DNA of 35,857 bases from Planctomycetota bacterium. GTDB taxonomy: Bacteria; Planctomycetota; MHYJ01; JACQXL01; JACRIJ01. The notes under the pieces are model-generated. The model saw nothing but the letters and a program-made list of their open reading frames with translations, did not search any database and was not told the DNA's origin. A program made the position numbers and the translations under genes. Numbering within the stretch: the stretch's first letter is position 1; the number at the start of each line of letters is the position of its first letter. Where the stretch lies: positions 1-35,857 of the forward strand of contig JACRIJ010000129.1 of assembly GCA_016220095.1 (NCBI GenBank), given 5' to 3'. Positions 14,694-23,494 of the stretch are shown piece after piece.

Positions 14694-16022
14694 TTACAGG
14701 ATAGGAAGGTATTGTGATAATTCATAGGAGCTTATCTGCACCCTGAACTTATTCCATTCCATTTTCTTATTTTCAATGAAATGATTGAACACGTGGTCAC
14801 CGAGGGCTTTTTTGACGATCTGGCTTTGTTCGGTGTATTGCAGAGCTTCACTCAGACTGCCGGGCAAAGTATCAATGCCCCTTCTCTTCCGTTCTTCTTC
14901 AGACATCTCGTAAACGTTTTCTTCAACAGGCATGGGTGCCTTATATTTCTTTTCAATGCCTTCAAGGCCTGCGGCAAGCATTACGGAGAAGGCAAGGTAC
15001 GGGTTGCATGCGGGATCAGGGGAACGCAATTCTACCCTCGTAGCTTCCTGTTTATCGGGCTTTGCCATAGGTATTCTGATGAGGTCGGAGCGGTTTCTCT
15101 GAGCCCACGACAGGTAAACCGGCGCTTCATAGCCCGGTACAAGGCGCTTATATGAATTTATCCACTGATTTGTCACGGAAGTGAATTCCTTCGCGTGCTT
15201 CAAGAGTCCTGCGATAAAATGCTTTGCCATATCGGACAGGTGGTACTGGCCTTTAGGGTCAAAGAACGCGTTTTTTTTGCCCTGGAACAGCGACATATGC
15301 GTGTGCATACCGGAGCCGTTCTGGCCGAACATCGGTTTCGGCATGAAAGTGGCATACACTCCGAATTTTTGCGCTACTTCCTTGACCGCGAGGCGGTAAG
15401 TCATGACCGCGTCGGCCATGGTGAGAGCGTCGTTATATCTGAGGTCTATTTCATGCTGTGAATCGGCCACTTCATGGTGCGAGTATTCAACGATAATACC
15501 CATCTGCTGGAGCGTAAGAACCGTTTCACGCCTGAGGTCAAGTGCCTCATCGCGCGGCGTCATATCAAAATAGCCGCCCTTGTCAAGCGGTTCAGTTCCG
15601 GCCGAATTCTTAAAATAGAAATATTCCAGTTCAGGCCCGGCAAAGAAATCATAACCCAATTTCTTGGCGCGTTCAATGTTTCTCTTAAGAACATAGCGCG
15701 GGTCTCCTTCAAAGGGCGTACCGTCGGGATGAACGATATCCGCGAACATCCTCGCTTCCGGCATTTCGCGCGGCCTCCAGGGAACTATCTGGAAAGTGGC
15801 AGGGTCAGGAATGGCGATCATATCGCTTTCGTCAATCCTGCAGAATCCTTCAATGGATGAGCCGTCAAAGCCCATGCCTTCATTAAAGGCCTTATCAAGT
15901 TCATTTTCCGTGATTGTGAATGATTTCAAAAAGCCAAGGATATCGGTAAACCAGATTTTTACGAATTTTACGTTCTTCGCCTTTATAATCTTCATTACTT
16001 TTTTGACTTCCTGGTCACGCAT
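14694..16022 (-). CDS. glnA: Glutamine synthetase, type I alpha
   Basis: Makes glutamine from glutamate, ammonia and ATP; the main route of ammonium assimilation. The N-terminal beta-grasp domain ends with GFDGSSIEGF. Metal/substrate motifs follow: FAGPELEYFYF, HHEVADSQHEIDLRY, HMSLFQGKKNAFFD, then ATP/phosphate residues in NRSDLIRIP and RVELRSPDPACNPYLAF. At 442 residues, with a C-terminus like the Bacillus and Thermotoga enzymes (FIENKKMEWNKFRVQIS...), it matches the GSI-alpha class, normally controlled by feedback inhibition rather than adenylylation. That classification rests on length and resemblance. AAAGG lies about 9 nt upstream of the ATG. It is co-transcribed behind yebC (26-nt gap); no P-II or glnR gene is nearby. 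Confidence 0.96.
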   Translation of the reverse strand: MRDQEVKKVMKIIKAKNVKFVKIWFTDILGFLKSFTITENELDKAFNEGMGFDGSSIEGFCRIDESDMIAIPDPATFQIVPWRPREMPEARMFADIVHPDGTPFEGDPRYVLKRNIERAKKLGYDFFAGPELEYFYFKNSAGTEPLDKGGYFDMTPRDEALDLRRETVLTLQQMGIIVEYSHHEVADSQHEIDLRYNDALTMADAVMTYRLAVKEVAQKFGVYATFMPKPMFGQNGSGMHTHMSLFQGKKNAFFDPKGQYHLSDMAKHFIAGLLKHAKEFTSVTNQWINSYKRLVPGYEAPVYLSWAQRNRSDLIRIPMAKPDKQEATRVELRSPDPACNPYLAFSVMLAAGLEGIEKKYKAPMPVEENVYEMSEEERKRRGIDTLPGSLSEALQYTEQSQIVKKALGDHVFNHFIENKKMEWNKFRVQISSYELSQYLPIL

Positions 16023-16048
16023 ATAAAGTGCCTTTCAAAAAATTACAA

Positions 16049-16810
16049 TTATTCCTCATCTCTTTTCAAAGATGCGATTATTTCATCGGGAATATCAAAA
16101 TTCGCGAATACGTCCTGTACGTCATCGTGTTCCTGAAGAGCATCCATAAGGTTTATTATCTTGTTTGCCACATTAGGCTCTTCCACTTTCACCAGCGATT
16201 TCGGAACTTTGGATACGTCGCCTGAAGTGACATTATAGCCCTTTTTAATCAATGCGCTCTTTACGCTTTCCAATAATTTCGGTTCACAGGTTATTTCATA
16301 GGCATCGCCGATGTTTTCCATGTTTTCCGCGCCTGCGTCAAGAACCGCGGTCATAAGGTCGTCTTCGTTCACTTTTTCAACGGGTATGCTCATGCGGCCC
16401 TTGAGTTCAAACATAAAGGCAACACAATTGGCCTCGCCGAGGTTCCCGCCGTATTGTTCAAAGATTTTTCTGAGCTCTGCCGTGGTTCTCTTGCGGTTAT
16501 CGGTAAGCACCTGCGCCATAACCGCAACGCCGCTGGGGCCGTAGCCTTCATAACTGGTTTCTTCAAAAATGACGCCTTCAAGTTCGCCGGTGCCCTTTTT
16601 GACTGCCCTTTCAACGTTGTCTTTAGGCATGTTGTATTCACGGGCCTTGTCCATGGCGTACTTGAGTTTGATATTGGTATTCGGGTCGCCGCCTCCTTGT
16701 TTCGCGGCTATCATAATCAATTTTGCCATTTTGGAAAAAACCTTGCCCTTTTTGGCATCAGCAGCGCCTTTTTTGTGCTTGATACTTGCCCAATGCGAAT
16801 GACCTGACAT
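16049..16810 (-). CDS. yebC: YebC/PmpR family protein
   Basis: A member of the TACO1/YebC family, reported in different bacteria as a transcriptional regulator and as a translation factor that relieves ribosome stalling. The N-terminus MSGHSHWASIKHKKGAADAK is diagnostic, followed by KLIMIAAKQGGGDPNTN and YEGYGPSGVAVMAQVLTDNR, with the acidic end typical of the family. 253 residues, normal length. It heads the yebC-glnA unit under a TATAAT promoter with a leader of about 39 nt containing AAGGA. The usual neighbours ruvC/ruvA are absent; pairing with glnA is uncommon. Confidence 0.95.
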   Translation of the reverse strand: MSGHSHWASIKHKKGAADAKKGKVFSKMAKLIMIAAKQGGGDPNTNIKLKYAMDKAREYNMPKDNVERAVKKGTGELEGVIFEETSYEGYGPSGVAVMAQVLTDNRKRTTAELRKIFEQYGGNLGEANCVAFMFELKGRMSIPVEKVNEDDLMTAVLDAGAENMENIGDAYEITCEPKLLESVKSALIKKGYNVTSGDVSKVPKSLVKVEEPNVANKIINLMDALQEHDDVQDVFANFDIPDEIIASLKRDEE

Positions 16811-16855
16811 AATTCATATCCTTAAGAAAGATAACCTCATGTTTAAGACGAAAAT

Positions 16856-16883
16856 ATTATAATGAAATCTTACGAAAAGTCAA
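16856..16883 (-). promoter_or_regulatory. Promoter of yebC-glnA
   Basis: On the minus strand TTGACT (16878-16883) and TATAAT (16856-16861) are 16 nt apart, with the start site about 40 nt upstream of yebC. It faces away from the ABC ATPase promoter. Confidence 0.78.
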
Positions 16884-16917
16884 CTCTTTTTTGACTAAAA
16901 AAGTAATATCAAATTTA

Positions 16918-16945
16918 TTGATTTTTGTGATATTATAAGTATAAT
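16918..16945 (+). promoter_or_regulatory. Promoter of the ABC/Gld-like cluster, leaderless geometry
   Basis: TTGATT (16918-16923), a 16-nt spacer and TATAAT (16940-16945), with only 9 nt to the ATG at 16955. The region is very A/T rich and lacks a Shine-Dalgarno site. An alternative -10, TATTAT at 16931-16936, would leave a leader of about 12 nt, still without such a site. Confidence 0.6.
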
Positions 16946-16954
16946 TTTCATACC

Positions 16955-17908
16955 ATGATTGAAGTCAGGAACATAACCAAACGTTTCGCCGGTTTTACGG
17001 CGGTTGATAACATAAGCTTTACGGTCAACCGTTCGGAAATAGCGGGTTTTCTCGGCCCTAACGGCGCAGGCAAGACCACGACTATGCGGATACTTTCCTG
17101 CTTTTTCCCGCCCAGCACAGGCTCCGCGGTTGTTGCGGGATATGACGTGGTGAAGGATTCCATGGAAGTCCGCAAACGCATCGGCTACATGCCGGAAAAC
17201 GTGCCTGTTTATCCCGAGATGCGCGTGAAGGAATATCTGCTGTACAGAGCCGCTCTTAAGAAGGTGCCGCGCAGCCAGCGGAAGGCGCGTCTGGATTACG
17301 TTCTTGAACGCTGCGGCATCGCAAGCGTTGAAAGGAAGGTAATCGGACATCTTTCAAAGGGTTTCAGGCAGAGAGTCGGGCTTGCCGACGCCATGATACA
17401 CAATCCGGAAATCCTTATTCTTGACGAGCCTACCATAGGCCTTGACCCGAATCAGATAATCCAGATTCGGAGCCTTATAAAGGACATAGGGAAAGAACAT
17501 ACTGTTTTGCTTTCAACCCATATTCTTCCTGAAGTTGAAGCCGTATGCAACAGGGTTATCATCATTAACGGCGGAAAGATTGCGGCATCAGGAACGCCTG
17601 ATAAGCTTATAGGCTTTGTCTCGGAAGGACTGCGTATAAAAACTGAAATACGGGGCGAACACGATGCCGTGCTGGGCATGCTGAAATCACTGCCCTATGT
17701 CACCGGCGTTACCACATTGAAGAAAGATTCCCTGAATAGTTTCCTTGTCATTTGCGAAGATGACAAGGACGTGCGCGAGACCATATCCCAGAAATGCGCT
17801 GAACAGCGCTGGCCTATAAAAGAACTGCGTTGCGACGCGCTGACACTGGAAGATATTTTCGTAAAGATCACTGCGGACAAGACCGACGAGATCGGAGCAT
17901 GCAAATGA
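16955..17908 (+). CDS. ABC transporter ATP-binding protein, GldA/CcmA-like
   Basis: The nucleotide-binding subunit of an ABC-2 type exporter. Walker A GPNGAGKTT (residues 34-42), Q-loop region RKRIGYMPE, signature LSKGFRQRVGLADAM, Walker B ILILDEPTIGLDP and the switch histidine in LLSTHIL are all intact. The C-terminal 90 residues form the regulatory extension seen in GldA and NosF homologues. 317 residues. It is the first of four overlapping or adjacent genes matching the gldA-gldF-gldG arrangement of Bacteroidetes plus a DUF4340 protein. In Flavobacterium, GldAFG is needed for gliding, but homologous cassettes are widespread in non-gliders and the substrate is unknown. Predicted leaderless start. 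Confidence 0.9.
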   Translation: MIEVRNITKRFAGFTAVDNISFTVNRSEIAGFLGPNGAGKTTTMRILSCFFPPSTGSAVVAGYDVVKDSMEVRKRIGYMPENVPVYPEMRVKEYLLYRAALKKVPRSQRKARLDYVLERCGIASVERKVIGHLSKGFRQRVGLADAMIHNPEILILDEPTIGLDPNQIIQIRSLIKDIGKEHTVLLSTHILPEVEAVCNRVIIINGGKIAASGTPDKLIGFVSEGLRIKTEIRGEHDAVLGMLKSLPYVTGVTTLKKDSLNSFLVICEDDKDVRETISQKCAEQRWPIKELRCDALTLEDIFVKITADKTDEIGACK

Positions 17909-18618
17909 GCGGTTTTATCACTTTAATGAAACGCGAGTTCATGGTTTATTTTTATTCGCCTATGGCGTATGCCATAATGGCGGTATTCATGTTTCTGGCC
18001 GGATTCCTGTTTTTGTCTTCCTTGCTGGTAAGGCAGGATGCGGGCATAATGCGCGAATTTCTTTCCAGCCTGAGCATCCTGACTCTGATAATATCCCCTA
18101 TGATAACAATGCGCCTGTTCGCCGAGGAGAAAAAGTCAGGGACCATAGAAATGCTTATGACCGCGCCTGTCAGGGACGCGGCGATCGTCCTTGCAAAATT
18201 CACAGCCGCAGTTTTTTTCTACCTTCTTATCATTTCACCTACAGTTTCTTATATAATCATATTGAAGGTTTACGGCAATCCCGATTTCGGTTCAATTATA
18301 AGCGGCTATATAGGACTGATATGCACGACCATGGTGTTCTTTTCCGTAGGCATTTGCGTATCGGCAATGACCAGCAACCAGATAGTCTGCGCGGTCGTGA
18401 CTTTTATTATACTAATGGCATTGCTTATGATGGACTTCCTGGCGAATTATACGTCAGGAACGCTGAGGCATATTTTGGATTACGCTGATTTCAAAACCCA
18501 CATGGTATCATTTGCCAAGGGGCTTATTGATACGCGCGATATAGTTTTCTTCCTGAGTACGAGCGCGTTTTTTCTCTTTATCACGATAAAAGCGGTTGAA
18601 AGCAGGCGATGGAAATGA
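17905..18618 (+). CDS. ABC-2 type transporter permease, GldF-like
   Basis: The membrane subunit of the exporter, 237 residues with about six hydrophobic helices (for example YAIMAVFMFLAGFLFLSSLL and VTFIILMALLMMDFLANY). The EEKKSGTIEMLMTAPVRD segment after the second helix is the conserved ABC-2 coupling region of GldF-type permeases. The start is placed at ATG 17905, which overlaps the ATPase stop codon (ATGA) and has GGAG 7 nt upstream. In-frame codons further upstream lie inside the ATPase gene. It overlaps the next gene by about 10 nt, implying translational coupling. Confidence 0.9.
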   Translation: MSGFITLMKREFMVYFYSPMAYAIMAVFMFLAGFLFLSSLLVRQDAGIMREFLSSLSILTLIISPMITMRLFAEEKKSGTIEMLMTAPVRDAAIVLAKFTAAVFFYLLIISPTVSYIIILKVYGNPDFGSIISGYIGLICTTMVFFSVGICVSAMTSNQIVCAVVTFIILMALLMMDFLANYTSGTLRHILDYADFKTHMVSFAKGLIDTRDIVFFLSTSAFFLFITIKAVESRRWK

Positions 18619-20189
18619 AATATAAAGAATTAGAAAACAAAGAGGCGGTTTCGCGGACGGGCTGGACCGGCTGGAAGAAATTCCTTGTAGTATTAAACGT
18701 CATGCTGGCGATAGTTATCGCGTTCGCGCTTCTGCTGGAAGTCAATTATCTCAGCAGCAGGCATTACATGCGCAGGGATATGACCTTCGCGCAGGAATTT
18801 GAACTCGCGGATATCACCAAAAATGTCCTCAAACAAATTCCGGAAACGGAAAAAGTGCAACTGCATCTCCTCAGGAAACTGGATGAGGCCTATACGGAGA
18901 ACGGCAGGCAGTACACCAATGCGCCCGTGAACGTCGCACTTTTGCGCCTTAACGATATTATTGATGAGTTAAAGCAGTATTCGGGCAGTGTGGAATTTTT
19001 TCTTTATGATTTGAATACGGCAAATGCCAAAGTAGTGCTTGAAGAACTGAAAGAAACCATCGGCATAGTTCCCGAGTCGTGCCGGGCAAATGACCTTATT
19101 ATTATCTACAAAGGCCGCAAGAAAACCGTCAGCGTTAACGAGATGTTCACCGCGGAGAATCCAACGGATTACGCTTCACAACCGAAATTGAAATCTTTTT
19201 TCGCCGAAAGCGTAATTACCTCGGCTATAAGGGAGCTTATTGAGGACAGGAAAACGGTTATTTACTTCATGACCGGCCATAAGGAACTTGATAAGGACAG
19301 CAATGAAGACGGCATAGGGATTTTTGCCAGCCTGCTCTTAAAGGAAAATTGCGAATTGAAGAAGATTGAAAAATTTTCCACGTATTCGGAAATTCCGCCT
19401 GATTGCGACGTGCTGGTAATACCGTCGGCGGGAAAAAAATTCCAGGAATTCGAGATACAGACTATTTCCGGTTACGTCAACAATGGCGGCAGGATTCTTA
19501 TTCTTTTAAGGGCTATGACGGATACGGGAATTGAAAAAATCGCTGAAGACCTCGGATTGAAGGTTGGCAATGACCTCGTGATGGAAGGCGATAAATCCTA
19601 TACCCAGATATCAATGGGGACGTCGGGCCTTGCAATGCCCTTGCCGGAAGGCCAATTCTACGTTGACCGCTTCGGGAATCATATAATAACCGAAAAACTT
19701 GCAGGTACTGCCCTTTTATGCCAATTAGCGCGTTCCGTAACCCCCTCGGAAAAACTGCCCGACGGCGTTGAAGCAGTTCCCTTGTTGATGACCACTGAAA
19801 AAGGCTGGGGCGAGACGGATTACAGGCACGCAGATAAGGCCAGATTCAATTCCGGAAAGGACCTGCAGGGGCCCGTAACTTTTGCCGTGGCAGTCACCAG
19901 AAAAGCCGCCGCGGACAATATTCATAATCAGGCGCGCCTTGTCATAGTGGGTTCGCACTTTTCAATAGAAGATGCCGTAATGAATTTCATGCCGGAATTT
20001 ACGTTGAATTCCGTGCGCTGGCTGGCGGAAAAGGAAAACGAGATTTCTATTCCGCGCAAGAATCCCGAAAACCGCATGATACTTTTTTCGGAGAATGACG
20101 CAACCTTCCTGAAATGGCTCCTGCTTTTGATTATGCCCGCATTTATAGCTTTATTCGGTTTCAGCCTCTGGCTCATCAGGAGAAGATAG
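18609..20189 (+). CDS. GldG-family ABC auxiliary protein
   Basis: A bitopic protein with an N-terminal transmembrane helix (FLVVLNVMLAIVIAFALLLE), a large extracytoplasmic region and a C-terminal helix (LLLLIMPAFIALFGFSLWLI) followed by IRRR. The soluble part matches the ABC-transport auxiliary (GldG, PF09822) pattern: an early KVQLHLL...LNDIIDELKQY region, YFMTGHKELD, then DVLVIPSAGKKF...ISGYVNNGGRILIL, a ThuA-like/GATase-like core. 526 residues. The start is ATG 18609, or 18615 two codons later; both overlap the permease stop. The partner role (gating or scaffold) is inferred from gene order. Confidence 0.85.
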   Translation: MEMKYKELENKEAVSRTGWTGWKKFLVVLNVMLAIVIAFALLLEVNYLSSRHYMRRDMTFAQEFELADITKNVLKQIPETEKVQLHLLRKLDEAYTENGRQYTNAPVNVALLRLNDIIDELKQYSGSVEFFLYDLNTANAKVVLEELKETIGIVPESCRANDLIIIYKGRKKTVSVNEMFTAENPTDYASQPKLKSFFAESVITSAIRELIEDRKTVIYFMTGHKELDKDSNEDGIGIFASLLLKENCELKKIEKFSTYSEIPPDCDVLVIPSAGKKFQEFEIQTISGYVNNGGRILILLRAMTDTGIEKIAEDLGLKVGNDLVMEGDKSYTQISMGTSGLAMPLPEGQFYVDRFGNHIITEKLAGTALLCQLARSVTPSEKLPDGVEAVPLLMTTEKGWGETDYRHADKARFNSGKDLQGPVTFAVAVTRKAAADNIHNQARLVIVGSHFSIEDAVMNFMPEFTLNSVRWLAEKENEISIPRKNPENRMILFSENDATFLKWLLLLIMPAFIALFGFSLWLIRRR

Positions 20190-20192
20190 CGT

Positions 20193-21965
20193 ATGAATTT
20201 TAAGACCACCGTAATATTGGCAATCGTCGCCCTCCTCATCGGCGGGGTAATTCTAATTACCGATTCCTATAATGGAACTGAACCGGATGCCGCAAGCAGA
20301 TTTAAAGGAGTCAAGTTGTTTGACGTAAGGACTGAGAAGATTACCCGCTTAAAGATGGAAACTGACGGTAAAATGTTTTTATGCGAAAAACATGGGTTTG
20401 ACTGGAAGGTTACCGCGCCCTTTGAAGTGCGTGCCGATGAATCCGAAATAAGGACTATCGCGAGCAGGTTTGAATTCGGCGTCATTCGCGGAAGCATACC
20501 TGAAAATGAAATCAAGAACCTTTCCGATTACGGGCTGGATAAGCCGCGCGTTACGGCAACCGCCTGGGCAGGCCCCGACGTTTTGACCGTGAATCTGGGC
20601 TTTGAAACGGCCCTCAAAGACGGCGTTTATGCCATGACTCCGGCACATAAAGACGTATTGATAGTTGACCGTGATTTGCTTGATGTTTTCAGCACGGGCC
20701 TGTCAAAACTGCGCGATAAACACCTGTTTAAATACGATGCCAAAAAAGTTGACGGATTACAGCTTGATTATAAGGACGTGAAGATGTCCTTTGTCAAACA
20801 GCAAGGCGCGTGGCTTATGGAATTGCCCGTAAAAGACGCCGCTCATACTGGAAAAATTGAAACGGTTGTTGACAGCGGCGTTGATTTGAAAATCCTTGAA
20901 TTCGTTGAGGATAATTCAAAAGACCTGTCTAAATACGGATTGACCGCGCCTGAACGCAGGATGGCCGTGCGTCAGGCAGGCGAGGATGAATATCAGGAAT
21001 TGCTCCTCGGCAATTACCTTGATTCAGGTAAAAAGCAATACGCGTGCATGGCGGGTTCGGCATCGGTTGTCATTGTAAAAGCCGAGGATTATTTTGGTAT
21101 TTTTCAATCCACTTATGAATTCAGAAGCCGCAAATTTTTCAATTTCAGCCCGGAAAACGTGCAGGAAATCAAGCTGTATCTTGATGGCGTTCTTTCCGTT
21201 GACGTGTCAAAAATAGAGGGCGGGGAAAGCAAATTTTATATGCTATCGCCGCAGAATCTGTCGGTGGAGCCATACAGCGTTGAAGGTTTTCTTGGCAAAT
21301 TGGCGGGCATAGAAATAGTGAATTTTATTTCCGAAGACGAGACCGCGGCGCCGGGATACGGGCTTGATCCCGCACCGGTAAAGCTCACGATAACGCTTAA
21401 AACAGGAATAGAGACGTCTTATTGTTTCGCGCCCGCTGACAAATGCACTTTCGCGCGGCAGGAAGGCAATGCTAAGATCATTTCCCTGCAGAAAGAATTA
21501 TTCAGCGCGTTTCAACGCGGAATATATATATTCAGGTCAAGAGTGGTTTACGCGTTGGATACCAGAGCGGCGGTTGTAGATTACGTACTTATAGAAAAAC
21601 CGGGATTCAAAACTGAGGTCATTTTACAGGACGGTAAGTGGAAATTTGCCGGCAGTGACGGGGCTGAAGTAAACGAATATGCCGTGAAGAATATACTGAC
21701 GACAACTGCTGAATTTCTGTTGGCCGACGATTTTGTATTGAGGGACGGAAAGACGGATGCGGATTTTGGGTTTGACCGGCCGACATGCAAATTCAGCTAC
21801 AAGGCGTCTGAAAACGGCGTGGAAATAGGCCGAACGCTTATAATAGGCAAAAACGCCAATGATAAGCAGTATTATGCCAGGTTAGCCGACAGCCCGGATA
21901 TTTTCCTGGTGCCCGTTTATTTGTCGGAAAATATAATAAACACTGAATTAAAACGAACTAATTAA
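20193..21965 (+). CDS. DUF4340 domain-containing exported protein
   Basis: A membrane-anchored periplasmic protein of 590 residues. An N-terminal helix (VILAIVALLIGGVILI) is followed by at least two repeats of the DUF4340 beta fold, marked by the motif W-x-hydrophobic-x-x-P (FDWKVTAPFEVRADESEI, GAWLMELPVKDAAHTGKI) and the D/SKYGLxxP element (LSDYGLDKPRVTATAW, LSKYGLTAPERRMAV, a degenerate APGYGLDPAPVKL, and DFGFDRPTCKFSY). This suggests about four tandem units. AGGAGAA lies about 10 nt before the ATG, and the gap from the GldG-like gene is 3 nt. DUF4340 proteins regularly accompany GldAFG-type cassettes; the biochemical role is unknown. Confidence 0.85.
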   Translation: MNFKTTVILAIVALLIGGVILITDSYNGTEPDAASRFKGVKLFDVRTEKITRLKMETDGKMFLCEKHGFDWKVTAPFEVRADESEIRTIASRFEFGVIRGSIPENEIKNLSDYGLDKPRVTATAWAGPDVLTVNLGFETALKDGVYAMTPAHKDVLIVDRDLLDVFSTGLSKLRDKHLFKYDAKKVDGLQLDYKDVKMSFVKQQGAWLMELPVKDAAHTGKIETVVDSGVDLKILEFVEDNSKDLSKYGLTAPERRMAVRQAGEDEYQELLLGNYLDSGKKQYACMAGSASVVIVKAEDYFGIFQSTYEFRSRKFFNFSPENVQEIKLYLDGVLSVDVSKIEGGESKFYMLSPQNLSVEPYSVEGFLGKLAGIEIVNFISEDETAAPGYGLDPAPVKLTITLKTGIETSYCFAPADKCTFARQEGNAKIISLQKELFSAFQRGIYIFRSRVVYALDTRAAVVDYVLIEKPGFKTEVILQDGKWKFAGSDGAEVNEYAVKNILTTTAEFLLADDFVLRDGKTDADFGFDRPTCKFSYKASENGVEIGRTLIIGKNANDKQYYARLADSPDIFLVPVYLSENIINTELKRTN

Positions 21966-21978
21966 GTAAAGTAGCATT

Positions 21979-22016
21979 ACGACACACCCCCTTACCCCCT
22001 CTTAATAGAGGGGGGA
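21979..22016. repeat. CCCCCTC-GAGGGGG hairpin, dispersed repeat copy 1
   Basis: ACGACACACCCC is followed by a 7-bp stem (21995-22001 with 22008-22014, loop TTAATA). It lies between convergent genes, but neither strand has a T-tract, so terminator function is unproven. The same word order recurs at 35745-35780. Confidence 0.6.
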
Positions 22017-22042
22017 TTGTTTCGCACGCACGTCTTCCCTCA

Positions 22043-23359
22043 TTACCGGAATAAGCTGAACACATCCACCATAAGGCTTGCCCTGTAACTCCCCTGCCAT
22101 TCGTTTGCATCAGTCCGCAAATCCGTATAATACATCACTTCAGCGGCTTCAAGCAGGATGAAATTATTCATTATGGATATGCCCAGGCCGGCTTCAGCAG
22201 TAAAACAATTTTCAATTTCCATATTCGGCGCGCCTGGGTCGAAGCGTATTGCGCCTGCTCCGACATTTGCGTAAATGTTCAGATATTCTGATTTATGCAG
22301 GTCGTGCCTGATGCCGAGCATAATATTATAGATATCATAAGGCACTAAGACTGTTTCGTTGGTTGGCGCGTCTGAAGCCTCGGATTTTGTGTATTTCGGC
22401 GCATTTAGGGGATTAGTTGTCTTATGGTCAGGCTGAGGTGAAGGTGGCGGGGGCGGCGGTTGAGACGGAGCCGGAATCGGCGTTGTTTGTTCAGGCGGTG
22501 CGGAAGGCGGCAAAGGAACAGGGAGAATCGTTGTTGGAGGCGGCAGCAGCGGGTCAGGCGGGGAAATCTGATTCGGGTCATTACTTTCATCTATGATGTA
22601 TGTCTGCACAGGCGGATTTGCCGTAGTTCCGGTTTGACCGGGGACAGTATCAATAAAAGTATCCGAAGTCGGATTTGAGCCGGTTATTGGCGGTACGAAC
22701 GCATCGCCGGCAGAAGTCAAGTCGGTTGAGATATTTGAAGGTGTTGACGGCAGAGACGGCTCAGGATTCAATGACGTATCATAGCCGGTTTCGGCAGTAT
22801 AGCCGGAAGTTTCCGTTGGATCTGCGTAATTCCCGTCAATCAGATTCGTCCCAGATTGCGCGGCATAATCACTTCCGGATAAGGCGCTTATCGGATATTC
22901 CGAATCCGTCCCCGAATCCGTCCCCGAATTCGTCCCCGAGAGCGAGTCCGGATTAGTCTCTGCCCCTGAAGAGTCCCCCTGTGCGGCATCGTTACCAGGC
23001 AGGTTTTGCTGGAAATCCTGCGGAGTCGGATTGCCAGCGTTTTCGGAAGCGAAAGGCGAAGGTTCATAGGAAGATGATTTGTAATACGAGGCCGACATAT
23101 AGAGGGATGTTTTTTTTGTAAGAGCGTAATTAATCTTTAAGGACGCGCCTTTGGCTGTGGACAGGTTCATGTCCTTGGCAAACGAGATGTAAGACGGGGT
23201 TACGGACCCGCTGAATTTTTTTGAAGGTTGATTATTATTTCCGAAGACCTTGACCTGTGATGAAGAGCTGAAATTGTCATTAGGAGGGTCCGCGTAAATA
23301 CCGGACTGCTGAAATAAACACAAAACGACACAAGCAGGCAAAACATAGCAGAGTTTCAT
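22043..23359 (-). CDS. Outer-membrane beta-barrel-like protein with a ~240-residue low-complexity loop
   Basis: A secreted protein with a signal peptide (residues 1-23, cleavage near IYA-DPP). Residues about 48-95 contain amphipathic strands (FSGSVTPSYISFAKDM, ASLKINYALTKKTSLYMSAS), and 341-438 contain further alternating strands ending in YRASLMVDVFSLFR, as expected of a small outer-membrane barrel. Between them, residues 96-335 are low complexity: first Ser/Thr/Gly/Asn/Asp rich with GTNSGTDSGTDS repeats, then Pro rich with a run of six prolines. The DNA of the SGTDSGTD part is itself a tandem repeat (about 22900-22940). I do not recognise a named family. It is alone on its transcript, with its own promoter and AAAGGGCGG before the ATG. 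A surface-exposed loop or a cell-wall-spanning spacer are both possible. Confidence 0.6.
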   Translation of the reverse strand: MKLCYVLPACVVLCLFQQSGIYADPPNDNFSSSSQVKVFGNNNQPSKKFSGSVTPSYISFAKDMNLSTAKGASLKINYALTKKTSLYMSASYYKSSSYEPSPFASENAGNPTPQDFQQNLPGNDAAQGDSSGAETNPDSLSGTNSGTDSGTDSEYPISALSGSDYAAQSGTNLIDGNYADPTETSGYTAETGYDTSLNPEPSLPSTPSNISTDLTSAGDAFVPPITGSNPTSDTFIDTVPGQTGTTANPPVQTYIIDESNDPNQISPPDPLLPPPTTILPVPLPPSAPPEQTTPIPAPSQPPPPPPSPQPDHKTTNPLNAPKYTKSEASDAPTNETVLVPYDIYNIMLGIRHDLHKSEYLNIYANVGAGAIRFDPGAPNMEIENCFTAEAGLGISIMNNFILLEAAEVMYYTDLRTDANEWQGSYRASLMVDVFSLFR

Positions 23360-23425
23360 ATAACCGCCCTTTCAATGCGGTCCTGAAGGACATAAAACAT
23401 GATGCAGATATTAAACGATTTTTAC

Positions 23426-23453
23426 ATTGTACAGTTTTGGCATATTATGTCAA
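23426..23453 (-). promoter_or_regulatory. Promoter of the barrel-like protein gene
   Basis: On the minus strand TTGACA (23448-23453) and TACAAT (23426-23431) are 16 nt apart, giving a leader of about 60 nt. The leader contains the palindromic block GTCCTTCAGGAC (about 23380-23391). Confidence 0.72.
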
Positions 23454-23494
23454 GAAAAATTATGGTTTTCGGGTAAGGCGTCGATGAATGTGGA

